Assembly: GCA_963995525.1 (NCBI GenBank)
Contig: OZ023212.1
Span: 6,996,404 to 7,060,403 of the forward strand
Direction: 5' to 3'
Length of the DNA: 64,000 nt
Source: Escarpia spicata
Taxonomy: Eukaryota; Annelida; Polychaeta; Sabellida; Siboglinidae
Shown here in pieces: positions 1 through 11,640 of this stretch. Both the position numbers and the translations under genes were made by a program. Each line of letters starts with the position of its first letter. Position 1 is the stretch's first letter. The notes under the pieces are model-generated. The model did no database searches and had not been told where the DNA came from. It worked only from the letters and a program-made list of their open reading frames with translations.

Positions 1-23
1 ACCTGAATGAGTATTTTAGTTCA

Positions 24-1633
24 GTGTTTACCAGGGAAGATATTAGTTCACTGCCAGTACCAGAGGCTAAGTTCAAGGGGGCAGATTCAGACTATTTAGG
101 ACAGTTAGTTGTAACCTCGGAAATGGTAGCTAAGAAAATAAGGGCTATGAAGGATAATAAATCACCTGGAGTGGACGGGATTCCGCCCAAACTACTATTG
201 GAAATTGTAGAACAAATTAGCGCACCGCTTGCAACAGTTTTCAATTTGTCATTAGAAGAGGGAGTGGTTCCTTTAGAATGGAAAGAGGCAAACATTATAC
301 CGTTATTTAAAAAAGGTTCGAGAAACAAGTCAGAGAACTATAGACCAGTGAGTTTAACATCAGTGATTTGCAAATTATTAGAAAGACTAATTAAAGATCA
401 CATGGTGGATTTTCTTGTTAAACATAACTTGATAAACCCATTTCAACATGGGTTTTTAAAAGCGAGGTCATGCTTAACAAATATGTTATGTTTTTTGGAA
501 GACATCACTAGGTGGGTAGATGAGGGATCACCAGTAGATATCATCTATTTAGATTTTCAAAAAGCTTTCGACAAAGTACCACATCAAAGATGCTAGTTCT
601 CACAAGATGCCTTAAGCTAAAGGCCCATGGCATAGGAAATGGTATAATAAACTGGATAGAAAAATGGCTGAATGACAGAAGACAACGTGTAGTAGTTGAT
701 GGGGAGGCTTCAAACTGGAAATCGGTATTGAGTGGGGTACCACAGGGATCAGTACTAGGACCTATATTATTCTTAATATATATCAACGATTTGGACGATG
801 ATATAACAAGCAAGGTGTTAAAATTTGCGGATGATACAAAAGTGTTTAGAAGGATTAAAAGTGATGGAGACAGACAGCATTTACAAGATGATCTTGATAG
901 GTTGACCAAATGGTCTGAAAAGTGGCAAATGCTGTTCAATTTTGGGAAATGTAAATGTCTCCACACAGGTCATGGGAATGAAGAGGTAAAATATAAAATG
1001 GGGGGTACTGTTCTAAGTACTACTGTAAAAGAAAAGGACTTAGGGTTAACCATTAGTGCTGATATGAAGGTTTCAGAGCAGTGCGGAATTGCAGCGTCAA
1101 AGGGAAATCAAATCCTTGGATTAATTAGGCGAAATATAGCGTATAAGAAAAAAGAATTAATAGTACCGCTGTACAAAACAATAGTGAGGCCTCATTTAGA
1201 ATATTGTATACAAGCATGGAGGCCATATCGCAAGAAGGACATAGATATGCTAGAAAGAGTACAGAGGAGAGCGACTAAAATGATACCAAATCTGAGGGAT
1301 CTTAGTTACGAAATACGCCTAAAAGAATGTGGTTTAACAACACTAGAGACCATGAGATTGAGAGGAGATCACATAGAAGTGTTTAAAATATTGAATGGTT
1401 ATGAAAATATTGATAGAAACATTTTTTTCTCAGTTAAGAAAGATAGAAGGACCAGAGGACATGAAGCTACATTAGTAAAGGAGCAGTGTAGATTAGATAT
1501 AAGAAAGTTCTCATTCTCACAAAGGACTGTAAATGAATGGAACAGATTATCTCCTGATTGTGTTGGTGCTAGTAGCGTGAATATGTTTAAAAATAAAATC
1601 GACACACACCTTAAAAAGGCGGGATACATGTAG
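24..1633 (+). pseudogene. CR1/L2-like non-LTR reverse transcriptase, copy 1 (frameshifted, 5' cut by window)
   Basis: This is the reverse transcriptase part of a LINE that copies its RNA into DNA at the insertion site. Two overlapping frames (24-596 and 590-1633) together give about 530 residues. Visible RT motifs in order are NKSPGVDGIPPKLL, FKKGSRNKSENYRPVSL, motif A IYLDFQKAFDKVPH, SGVPQGSVLGPILFLIYIND, and the catalytic FADDTK. A long C-terminal region ends in the WNRLS / MFKNKIDTHLKKAGY block typical of CR1/jockey-group RTs. The frames are broken just after motif A. There 'aagatgc' occurs at 587-593 and again at 604-610, consistent with a short duplication-type insertion. The endonuclease domain would lie upstream of the window. 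The 3' half has no internal stop for 347 codons, so the copy is fairly young. The clade assignment (CR1 versus L2) is from memory of the family. Confidence 0.93.
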
Positions 1634-1733
1634 ATAAAAAGTATTGGACTCTCGATAAGCCAAAAGGCTTCCTTGTCCACCTGCCATCCAGAGTAATTTT
1701 CTGGATGGCAATCTTGTTAAATCTTGTTAAAAT
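1634..1733 (+). mobile_element. 3' UTR and tail of LINE copy 1
   Basis: This is non-coding sequence after the RT stop. It contains 'ccaaaaggcttccttgtcc' and ends in repeated 'aatcttgtta' units. The same block ends the LINE copies near 8507 and 62690, which marks it as the shared 3' end with a simple-repeat tail. It joins directly to the reverse-strand FEN-like gene fragment with no spacer. Confidence 0.8.
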
Positions 1734-4153
1734 CTTCCCTCGCACAGCATCCACTGATGTCTCGCGAGCCTGACCATACATGAGGCAGGTGAAGGCCTCC
1801 AGTTCAGCCATCACTTCCGGGTTGACCGTCCAGTCATCAACAAGTTTCTTGAAAAACGTTGTGATACTTAGGGTTCTTCTGGAGCTTTTCCAGGGGTGCC
1901 ACATTGCCTTTGTCCTTGAAGGCGCTGGTGCAGTCCTCGCCTGAGAACACATAGAAACCGACCAGCGCGCTCCAGTGACTTGGCCAGCTACGTCACGTTG
2001 ACTAGATCCGGTGGTGCTTGTCCACGCCGGTGTCGAGATAGCTGGTGAGGCTGATGGAGTGCGAGTGGTGGAGCAGGATGAAGTATGTCACTATCAGGAA
2101 TTCTCACTACAGCCGACTTGTACCCTTGCTTGGTGGCATATTGGAGGTAGAGAACAACCCGGGTGTCACCCTCCTCCTGGTCTGAGGACAACTCATCGAT
2201 CTCGCGCGTAGTCATTTCACCATTGGATGAGTCCAGCTGATGTGCCTTCCCCTCCACAATGGCAACCACTGCCCCGCACTTCTCGAGTCGTGAGGCCACC
2301 ACCTTGCTGCTCCAGACCCGGAGCAGCAGGTGGCAGAGCTGTCGCTTGTTTTTTTCATTGGCCAGGAACAGCATGAAGTCAGCGGGCTTCCTGGTGGCCG
2401 GGCCATCGATGATGTACTTCTGTGAGAAGCCACGGCGCAATCTCTCCTGTGCCTTGATAGAGTCTGCATGATAGCAGTCAGTGGAGAACACTAAGTTCTT
2501 TTTGGCAGCCATCTGGTCCAGCACCTGGAGGCAAATGTCACCGTTCGTCTGGGGCAGATTGGTGAGCACGTGTCAGAGAGCCATGCCATCCTGGATGTGG
2601 ATCGAGTCTTGTGGGTAGGGCACCTCCTTGGGGGTGTCATTTAGAAAGAAATGTAGCATGGAGGCCTTGTTCATTTTGGCGAAGAATCCGTCGGGGGTGC
2701 CAAGGCGGGGAGGAACAGGGGTGAGGGAGTACCGCATCAGTTCATCAAGGTCGAGAGGCTCATCCAGGAGCTGTGACTTGATAAGAAGCATAAAGGCCAG
2801 GTTGCTCTGCTCACGGTACTGAATGAGCTTTCCCTGTGTGGAGGTGAGCTTGACTGTCTTGATTGCGGCCTCCATCGTCTTCAGCTTCTGCTTCTTGATG
2901 GGTTCAAACTTCAAAGAAGGTCTCCTCAGATGACCCATTCTGGAAACGATCACTGATGAAGGGCTTCTTGGCTTCCTTAGCAACTGTGTCAGTTCGAAGG
3001 ACATCGATCTCGACCTCCTGGGAAACAGGAACACCGGATGCGACGTTGTAGAGCAGGTCTTTGTCAGGGATGACGAAGCGGTCGATGAAGTTCTGGGTAG
3101 CAGTGAGTATTTGCTGCTCAGCCTCCTCGCTCTTCTTGATCTCAGCAGCCTCGCGCTCGCGATGCTTCCCTGCCTTTGGACACTCGGAGTCATTGCTGAG
3201 TCCACACATCTCGAGCATCCTCTCAAAATATTGGGCATGAGCGGATGTGGTGCAGCACCAACGCTGATAAGCAGCGGACATTGAGAACAGCCATACTAGA
3301 CATCCTGCTGACTTGGCGAACTTCATGAATGTCCCCTCCATGGTTTTGTCGACTGTGCTGAGTGCACCGGGCATGAATGACTGTGCCATTGCAATGCCGC
3401 CCTTCTCAAGAAGCTCCTTCGCGCCAGGGTGTGACAGGTCGATGTTGGTGAGGAGCACCTCCAGCCAGGCCAAGTACCTGGAGTAGTTCGGGCCATCAAA
3501 TGCAAAGAATATGTTAGCCATCTCCCCATTGCACTTGTGGTAGAGCTTGAGTTTGTTGGTCTTCACAGAATAAATGAGGCAGGTGTGTTCAATGAAGCCA
3601 AACCAGAAGTTAGGGGTCTTGCCCAGGTAACCGGCACGCACCTTGTCCTCAAACTCCATGTACTTGTTGACGATAATGAGAGTTGAGGGGTCCTGGAGAG
3701 CGAGGTCGAGGTTCTCTCGGCAGCAGGACTTGACCAGGTTGAGGAGGGCCACTTGGTTGTCTACATGGACGTTTTCCTCCTGTTCAAACTCCATCAGTAG
3801 CCGCTCCATCGCCTCACAGACAGTCTTCTGACAGAAAACGTCTTAGCATAAGCCTTCCCACTGAGGACACTGTTCAGATAGGTGATGAGGCCAGCCTCGA
3901 AGATAATCTCAGCGTAGCCCGAGCCCCTGAACTTGTGCCCAGTCACCATACCCATGTAATTCATCACAATGTGGAACTGCCCTGGGGTGACTACATGCGA
4001 CTTGTACTTCTCTGGAAATTTCCATCTGAGGGGAAAGGCCTTCATGCACCCACCGAGGTCGAACGTGTTAAGGACGTACTTCTGTCTGACCTCGGAGGTA
4101 GCTTCTGCAGACTGTCTCAGTTGGGCCAACCAGCCTTGCTTCCGGCGACCCAA
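1715..4153 (-). pseudogene. FEN/XPG-like multicopy family gene, decayed, N-terminal and middle parts
   Basis: Read on the minus strand from 4153 down to about 1715, successive frames give one protein broken by several frameshifts. The blocks in order are: PGQFHIVMNYMGMVTGHKFR with the GSGYAEIIFEAGL block (about 4060-3880); a long open stretch at 3809-2904 including YLGKTPNFWFGFIEH, NYSRYLAWLEVLL and FMPGALSTVDKTMEGTFMKF; then FSTDCYHADSIKAQERLRRG, IIDGPATRKPADF and SSDQEEGDTRVVLYLQYAT (2569-1988); and finally LEAFTCLMYGQARETSVDAV (1900-1740). I recognise this order from proteins present in many copies in corals, molluscs, echinoderms and amphioxus, usually left uncharacterised. The EEGDTRVVL block resembles the acidic region of PIN/FEN-type nucleases. 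A nuclease role is inference. Copy number in those genomes suggests a mobile or selfish origin. GC content is clearly higher than in the flanks, which points to a separate origin. Confidence 0.8.
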
Positions 4154-4337
4154 GCCCTACGATGATGGACAGGGATGGGTGAAGATTGAAGAGGGTGTAC
4201 TGGAGCCAGTGTGGTCGTGTGGACCCATCTTGCCTCCCCCTTGCCTTGAGAAAGCTGCTGTGGAGGAGGAGGGAGAAGAGGAATATGATCAGCAGATTGA
4301 CTATGATGAGCTGCTTCTTGACGAAGATGATGATTAG
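4140..4337 (+). pseudogene. C-terminal piece of the same FEN-like family, opposite orientation
   Basis: The plus strand encodes PKPYDDGQGWVKIEEGVLEP followed by VWSCGPILP, then an acidic tail rich in E and D, and a stop at 4335-4337. I know this as the C-terminal end of the same protein family whose body lies on the minus strand immediately beside it. In an intact gene it would follow the ETSVDAVRGKIL segment in the same orientation. Here it reads away from the rest, so an inversion or a head-to-head junction lies near 4140-4150. Confidence 0.72.
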
Positions 4338-6805
4338 TGTGTAGCGTCGAGGGTAAGTTTCGGGTAGATAGTTCTTGAGTAGACGTAGATACTGATCGTA
4401 GTGGATATGTTTTGTGTAGTTTCCTTTCTTCTTGGGCTCATAATTAGCCCATTTTCTGCATGAAAATATGGTATTATGTGCATTTTGAAGCAATAAATAT
4501 GTTTGAATCGTCAAAATAACCATCTCAAGCGATTCCTCATGCCACAGTTATACGAAAAAGTGGGTTCATTTGTCTTTGTACGATGAATGGTTCAATAGTT
4601 ATGGGTATCCTTGATTTTACCAGTCGCGCGTGCAAAATCCAAGATGGCCACAAAAGGATCCCTTTGGACATTATTTCGAAATGTGAACATCCAAATATGT
4701 TTACTAGACACCTTCAAGGTTGCAAAAAAGTAAGTTTAATTTAGAAATCCACTGGATGCATGGGGGGCATACCTTCTGACTGTACTAATTGTAATTGCCT
4801 TAATTGTTCAATTACAATTCAATTACTTTCCCATCGTTTCTCCAATTGTGGGTGAAACTCCCAGAACTGTTTTTATTTCATTATGAAAACCAAGGCTGTT
4901 TCCCCCTGAAATCACCTTCCCTCTCATACTCCCCATTTTTGGGGGTGTTATAGTCAGACAGTGACTCTTTCTGGTGAACATGAGCAGATAACAGCTGTCT
5001 GCCTGTCCTGCCACAGTCCTTGCACAGTTATGTTTAGCAGTGTCTTTCCAAACAATCAGTCACCCATGGACAGGCACAGTGCCAACTAGTCTTTATTTGC
5101 CTTATTGACTTGGCACATTGGAAGCACTGATAGAGAGATAAAACATGGCTTCTCTTCCATTGGGGAGGGCATATAGAGCTGACCCATTGAAGCACTAGCT
5201 CTAGCAGTAGCAGGCTTCAGCAATTGACAAGTGTCAAGTAGGAGGCCAAGAACAAAAGATAGGCCTGTGGTCCAGTGCTACACAGGCTAGCTGTACTTAT
5301 CTTAATTTAGTTAAATAAGGCTGTGCACTAACACTATCCTTTCACTGTGGAATTATTTTCTAGTAAGCTTGAGGGTAGCAAGGTGCTGAGAAGCCAATTG
5401 TGTGGTAATGATATAAATGTGGGATGATCTTAGATATATATAATTAGTTATGTTTATATTATTTTAAGCGAAAAAAAAATCAATTTCTAAGTTAAATATG
5501 ACCGAGTTACTGAATAAAATGCCAACCAATTGTAAGAATGTGTCTGAGCAAATGTGTCAACTAGTTAATCACGTTTGTGAAAGAAATGGTGCTAAGCAAC
5601 ACACAGAGTAGTGGAAGCATGCAGAGTAGGCTGGTTTATAGCTGATCAGAGGCAAAGCAGTGGCTGAGGCTGTAAAGCCAGGGTACAAAAGTAGTGTACA
5701 CAAGTTGTGTATACAAGTAGTGTTTACAAGCAAGGAACAATAGCAGGTACATCTAGAACATAATAAAAGATTCGTGCAAACGCGACACAAATAAACACAC
5801 AAATAGGTAGAAGACACATATAAAGGCCCACACTGTGAAGCTGCCTAGAAACCATGTTGTTCACTCAAACAGTACACCAGGAATAAGGGTAATCAACCAC
5901 ATGCGTGGACAAATACAAAAAGATGGATAGATTTTATTTAGAGCAAAGCTGGCATTTCAACAAGGATTTATTCTAATCATCTCAAAGAGAGAAAAAACTT
6001 ATTTCATGTCCACAATGTAAGATAAAATAGATTACAACATTTATAAACGTTACAACCAATCATCAACAGCTGTTATTCACGTATGATTGACCGATTTATA
6101 TGGCTTTATGCTAAAAGATTCAAGGAGAAATTGTGGATGCTGAGAAATCGCATACATTTTCCCTACCTTCTTCTCCTCTACTTCCCCATATACAACAAGT
6201 GTCATATTACTTGAAAACATCAATAAAAAAAAACATTAGCTGCCCTGGCTATTGTAACTACTGACATTTCAATTGATGCATACGAAATGTGGCTAATGTA
6301 GGAATGTTCTTTCCCCAGGAACTGTTTGTGAACACAAAAAGTCTCTCCGTGTGCAGGTTAATTTGTCCCAGCAATCGCTGAAATCACCAGTTCCACCACT
6401 CCAACAACATAATAACTTATGTGGGAAGTATTTGTCAGTATTCATCATCTCCAAGAATGCAAGTACATAGCACAGCGGCAAGAATGTGGACATGTTAACT
6501 TGCATGATAAGAACTGGATTCTGCTATAGCAGAGCATGAAAAGCAGAGTAGAAAGTTGCTTTGCACATAATTTTAAACATTTCTCACATTTAGTATGTGC
6601 ACTGAGTGAGCAAACTATTTGATTCTTTTAATTAAGGATGCCACTTTGTAGAACACTGTAGAAGGTAACATTTTCAAAACATTATTACATCCATTATGTA
6701 TTTATTTGCAAACACAGCTTTGTACTACAACAACACTGAAGTCTTGCTGCCTTCACTGGTTATAAAAAAGCAAAAATGGATATATTAACAAAATATACAA
6801 CCAAT
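4338..6805. other. No gene recognised
   Basis: AT-rich sequence with short ORFs only (none above about 90 codons with recognisable content). Around 4785-4830 there is a short self-complementary tract of CAATTAC/GTAATTG words. I see no coding exon, RNA gene or complete transposon here. Confidence 0.5.
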
Positions 6806-7550
6806 CAGGGATGGGTTCAAGTACTTGAGTACTTGTGTACTTAAGTACAACAAGTACTGTACTTGGACTGGTACTTGTCATTTTGCTGAGTGCAGTACTT
6901 GGATTTGGACTTGTACTTAACCATCAAAGTACTTGGACTTGACAAGTACTTTTTACAAGTACTTTTTTACATTTGTGTTAAGTAGTTGGGTCTATCAGAA
7001 GGATTGAAAAAAAATGGCTACAGTGAAAATTACTGTTTATTTATTCTTATTTTGTACAAAGCTTCATAACACACTTCAAAAAATTTTCAAAGAACTATTG
7101 AATCCAAGCATCTGTTACACTGTCCCAGGCAAAGTCTTTCGCCAAGACAGATGTAGGCTAACTGGTGAAAAGTTTCAATGGATCATGTTTGTGCGGTGCA
7201 ACAAGAAATGACTGTTGAGTGCTGAACTTCTCAATAGTTGATGCGAAATGCCCGTGTTTTATGCGTTGACGACTTAAATAAATAATGAATAAATGCATAA
7301 TACTGCTTTTGTGTTTTCACAGCTTTGATTTTCACCATTATGAAACAACGTAGCGTTCAATATACTTGACTGTACTTGACTAAAATTGTCAATGTACTTG
7401 ACTAAAATTGTCAATGTACTTGGTATTTGTACTTGAGTTTTTCACAAAGTACTTGCCTATATTTTTTTAGATAAGTAGTTGTACTTGGCAAAATTGAAAG
7501 TATTTGTACTTGTATTCAATTACATTGTGCATGTATTTGACCCATCCCTG
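6806..7550. mobile_element. Non-autonomous hAT-like element with AAGTACTT-rich ends
   Basis: The left end CAGGGATGGGTTCAAGTA and the right end TATTTGACCCATCCCTG are inverted copies of each other. Both subterminal regions are packed with AAGTACTTG-type words in both orientations (6820-6965 and 7360-7520). CAGGG termini and subterminal repeats are typical of hAT elements. No transposase is visible, so this is a deletion derivative. I could not find a convincing 8-bp target duplication. The right end abuts LINE copy 2 at exactly 7551. Confidence 0.75.
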
Positions 7551-8507
7551 ACTGGGACTTATATTATTCTTAATATATATCAATGATTTGGATGATTATA
7601 TAACAAGCAACATATTGAAATTTGTGGATGATACAAAATTGTTTAGAAGCATTAAATGTGATGGAGATAGACAGCATTTACAAGATGATCTTGACAGGTT
7701 GATGAAATGGTCTAAAAAATGGCAAATGTTGTTCAATTTTGGGAAATGTAAATGCCTCCTCCACACAGGACATGGGAACGAAGATGTACAATGGTGGGTT
7801 CTGTACTAAGTACTACTGCAAAAGAAAAGGACTTAGGGTTAACCATTAGTTCTGATATGAAGGTTTCAGAGCAGTGCAGTATGGCTGCTTCAAAGGGAAA
7901 TAAAATCCTGGGATTAATTAGGCAAAACATAACGTATATGAAAAAAGAGCTAATAATACTGCTGTACAAAACAATAGTTAGGTTTCATTTAGAATATTGT
8001 ATTCAAGCATGGAAGCCATATCGCAGGAAGAACATAGATATGCTAGAAAGAGATTAGAGGAGAGTAACTAAAATTATACAAAATCTGAGGCATCTTAGTT
8101 ACGAAATACGCCTAAAAATGTGGAAACACTAGAGACCAGGAGATTGAGAGGAGATCAGATAGAAGTGTTTAAAATATTGAATGGTTATGAAAATATTAAT
8201 AGAAATGGTTTTTCTCAGTTAAGAAAGATAGAAGAACCAGAGGACATCAAGTTACATTAGTAAAGGAACAGTGTAGATTATATATAAGAAAGTTGTCATT
8301 CTCACAAAGGACTGTAAATGAATGGAACAGATTATCTCCTGATTGTGTTGGTGCTAGTAGCGTGAATGTTTAAAAAAAAAATTGGCACAAAAGGGCGGAA
8401 TACAAATAGATAAAAAGTACTGGACTCTCGATAAGCCAAAAGGCTTCCTTGTCCACCTGACAACTAGAGTTAATTTTCTGGATGGCAATCTTGTTAAATC
8501 TTGTTAT
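7551..8507 (+). pseudogene. LINE reverse transcriptase fragment, copy 2
   Basis: A diverged copy of the LINE at 1-1733, starting at the FLIYIND part of the RT. It covers KFVDDTK (the catalytic FADD changed to FVDD), the WQMLFNFGKCKCL block, KEKDLGLTIS and FHLEYCIQAWKPYRRK. It then runs to the same 3' UTR and the 'aatcttgttaaatcttgtta' tail near 8507. Frames change near 7760 and 8057, with further small deletions after that. The changed catalytic region and the frameshifts make it dead. Confidence 0.9.
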
Positions 8508-8519
8508 CATCATTACATT

Positions 8520-9270
8520 ATGAAACAATTGCACAGAAAATTAATATTGTGACTGTAACACATTCAGTGAAAACGTAAAAACATTGCAAGAGGCAAGAAA
8601 GTGAACAAACTAAATTATACACAAAAAGATGCCACGACTCAGTGAGAGATCAAAGACGAGAGCTCACAAAATTATCACTGATCCAACACACGCTGTTTAC
8701 CATCTGTTCGAATAACTTTCTTCAGGCAGGTAATTCAGATATATCCGAGCTAACACAAATCGCTTCAGAGACAGTTTCTTCCCCCACGCCGTGGCTGCAT
8801 TTATATTGCATTATCAGGGAATAAATATAAGCCTGAGCGACTGAGATTAATGGAATGTAATTTTGCCACATGTGTTTTATTCTTCTTTTATGTGTTAATT
8901 TTATAGCTCAGCCTAGCAATGTTAATGGATAATTAACTTTTAGACAATTGTTCATATGACAGTATAATACATGTTTGATGTGACTGTATGTTTTAACACC
9001 AACACACATTCTAAATTGACATGTATTTTATGTTGATCATGGCAATGCAGTATCTGTATAATCTTTATATTTATAAGAGAAGTGAGAAAACAGGAATTTG
9101 TACACTTATATAAAAGACTCGAAGGGGTGACTCAGCTCACATGACAATCCTCGATAGCCAAGTGGGCAGTTGCACTGTTCCGCACCAAATGCCCTGTCTC
9201 GGCCTGTGTCACGGTTCTCAGCAATGTCAAGAGACACATCTTAAATCCTGGGGACAGACAGACAATGATA
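8520..9270. other. No gene recognised
   Basis: Low-complexity AT-rich sequence after the LINE tail. Short ORFs only, with no family resemblance that I can see. Confidence 0.4.
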
Positions 9271-9343
9271 TGTATATATATAATATATATATATATATAT
9301 ACATACATATATATATATGTATATATATATATATATGTATATG
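9271..9343. repeat. (TA)n microsatellite
   Basis: Imperfect TA/GTATA repeat of about 70 bp. Confidence 0.9.
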
Positions 9344-9545
9344 GTCAGTTATCACGAAACGTTCACAACATTTTTGTCTGATATAATCATTACAAAAATA
9401 TACAGCACGGTATTGTAATGGTGTTTATGGCAACCGTCTCGGTGAAAGGTGTCAAGGGAACCCAATTTTTATGTGAGTATCTTCATAACTATGGCCGATA
9501 TAGTGAAATAAAGGGTATTTTTCACCATTTCACCATTTCAGTCAT

Positions 9546-9690
9546 TTCTTGTTGCACCGCACAAACATGGTCCATTGAAACTTTTCACCAGTTAGCCTAC
9601 ATCTGTCTTGGTGAAAGACTTTGCCTGGGACACTGGGACAGTGTAACAGATGCTTGGATTCAATAGTTCTTTGAAAATTGTTTGAACTGT
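9546..9690 (-). mobile_element. Inverted copy of the hAT-like element interior
   Basis: From 'caccgcacaaacatggtcc' to 'tcaatagttctttgaaaat' this is close to the reverse complement of about 7079-7205, inside the hAT-like element at 6806-7550. The terminal AAGTACTT repeats are absent. It is therefore an interior fragment or part of another diverged copy. Confidence 0.75.
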
Positions 9691-11241
9691 CTACCCCAAA
9701 AGTGGGCAATACAGGGGTGAGACCACATTAGATTTCCCCATAGGCGGGCATTATAACGTTTCCTTCATTTCCTGTAAATTTTAACCAACTGTTTTCTTTA
9801 AATTTCTACACCATATTTACTCTCTATTCATACACATGCTGTGCAAAATTCGTAAAAATTCTCACACCTCGATTTTCCATAAACCACTTTCAAACCTGAC
9901 ACCCCTTCATTTCTGCTAGAACCAGACAATGATTTGCCCTAATGACATCATACAGCAAAATTACACCTGTGTCTATACGCAGAAAAGCACAATTTGACAA
10001 CGGTCATAATTTGACAGCTCTGGTACCACGCTGCAGAACAACATAATTTCTACTCAATCAACGCTATACAAGAACTCTCAGAAATTCACACAACCTGCAT
10101 AATGCCATTTCTATTGGGAACTCTGTCGGTGGGTAATGGCGGACGAATCCTTAATGTGGTCTTACCCCAAATAGATTCGCCGAATACTGCAAATCTTCAC
10201 AAAAGTGACACAGTGCTGAAGCAACACATACATCCCGATTATTGGTCTAGGGAAATTGCGATTACGACACCGAATATTAATTGATATGTCTTCGAACCAG
10301 GCACCAATCTGCTGAGGAACAATCTCTACTCTGCCATGAATAACATATATCAACAGGAACTCGGACACATACCATAACATACTGAGTTGACCACAAAGAG
10401 AGGTTTGACTGTGCACAGCTTCAAATCCAGGCTGTTCTACATATCTATGGCATATATATGCCGAAGGAAAAAGAACTACGTCTGGGATAACATGATTCTA
10501 GTTTTGACATATTGACTGGTTGCACAAACGTGCACAAGGTCCGTTTTTTTTTTACCTGTCTGAAAATTCGACGCCACCTTGTCTTCTCCTCCAATCATAT
10601 GCACCGATTTGCATGTGCCATGTGCATTGTAGGATTGATATTTTGCAATTTCTCTCACACTTTCATGATATATTTAGTAATAATTTATGTTTTTATGATT
10701 AGGACTTAGTTTGCTGATTGCATGAACTGTAAGATAGCATAACACTCAAGAGACCAGACCTGGGGCTGAGTACATTTTCATGAGTATGAGTACTATGAAG
10801 ATGGATGAGTACGAATACATTGCTGAGTATGAGTACAAGTACATTCTCACGAGTACGAGAAAAAGTACAAATATAAAAAATATTAACACATTTTATTAAT
10901 TAATCTAATTTATATAACTCAGCACAAGTGAATATGCAATGGCAGTTGATTGATTTTTTGTTGATATTATAAGTTTGTAATTTATATTTTCTGATCGTAG
11001 ATTACTGGTTTTAGAGAGAGTTAGCACATGTCCATATAACAGGCTCAAAATCCCCTTTGGACTTTTTAGTCAGGCTGCAGGCACCGGATTATACTAGTGT
11101 AGGAGGCAGTCTCACTTGAGCCACCTTACCTCTACAGAGGAAGACTGGCAGTTCTTGTTCTTAGCAGTTAGCACTACTGTCAGCCAAGAGGCATAATCGC
11201 CATTAGCTGTAAAAACACTGCTGGACAATAAACCTTGGTGG

Positions 11242-11280
11242 ACTTCTGATGCTGCATGTGTAATATGCAGCATCAGAAGT
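11242..11280. repeat. Perfect 16-bp hairpin
   Basis: The stem 'acttctgatgctgcat' at 11242-11257 and its exact complement at 11265-11280 are separated by a 7-base loop. It sits inside the GAGTAC-type element. Confidence 0.95.
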
Positions 11281-11444
11281 TTTATACTGAATATTTCTGT
11301 TACTTTGGATTGAATAAATTGTTACTTAATACAACCGTAGTTCACATTCATTCACATTAAACAACTGTTATTAGCCACTAAGTTTCCTAAATAGTTTTGT
11401 AAAAAGAGGTACACACTGTAAAGATTATTAATTTTGTTGGTCTT

Positions 11445-11640
11445 ACTGAAATGTCCTATTACCAAATGTGTGGTTACCAGATCTTTAAAAATGACCATTA
11501 ATTCTGATTATTTTGAATAGTTTTACCCAAATGTCCGATTACTGAAATATCCAATTACCGAAATGTCTCATTACCAAAATGTCTGTTGCCCAACTGTCCA
11601 TGGCCAAAGTATCCTTTACCAAAACTTCTGGCTACCCTCC
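11445..11640. repeat. Degenerate 16-bp tandem repeat
   Basis: About eight units of the form TTACCGAAATGTCCAA follow each other at 15-16 bp spacing, clearest from 11522 to 11637. Units vary at several positions but keep the TTACC...AATGTC core. Confidence 0.75.

Noticed and set aside
2011..2822. Several plus-strand ORFs in the FEN-like region
   Set aside because: Shadows of the minus-strand conserved protein.
3969..4140. Plus-strand coding upstream of the PKPYDDGQGW segment
   Set aside because: This part is antisense to the conserved HIVMNYMGMV block on the minus strand. Only the portion from about 4140 on matches the family's C-terminus.
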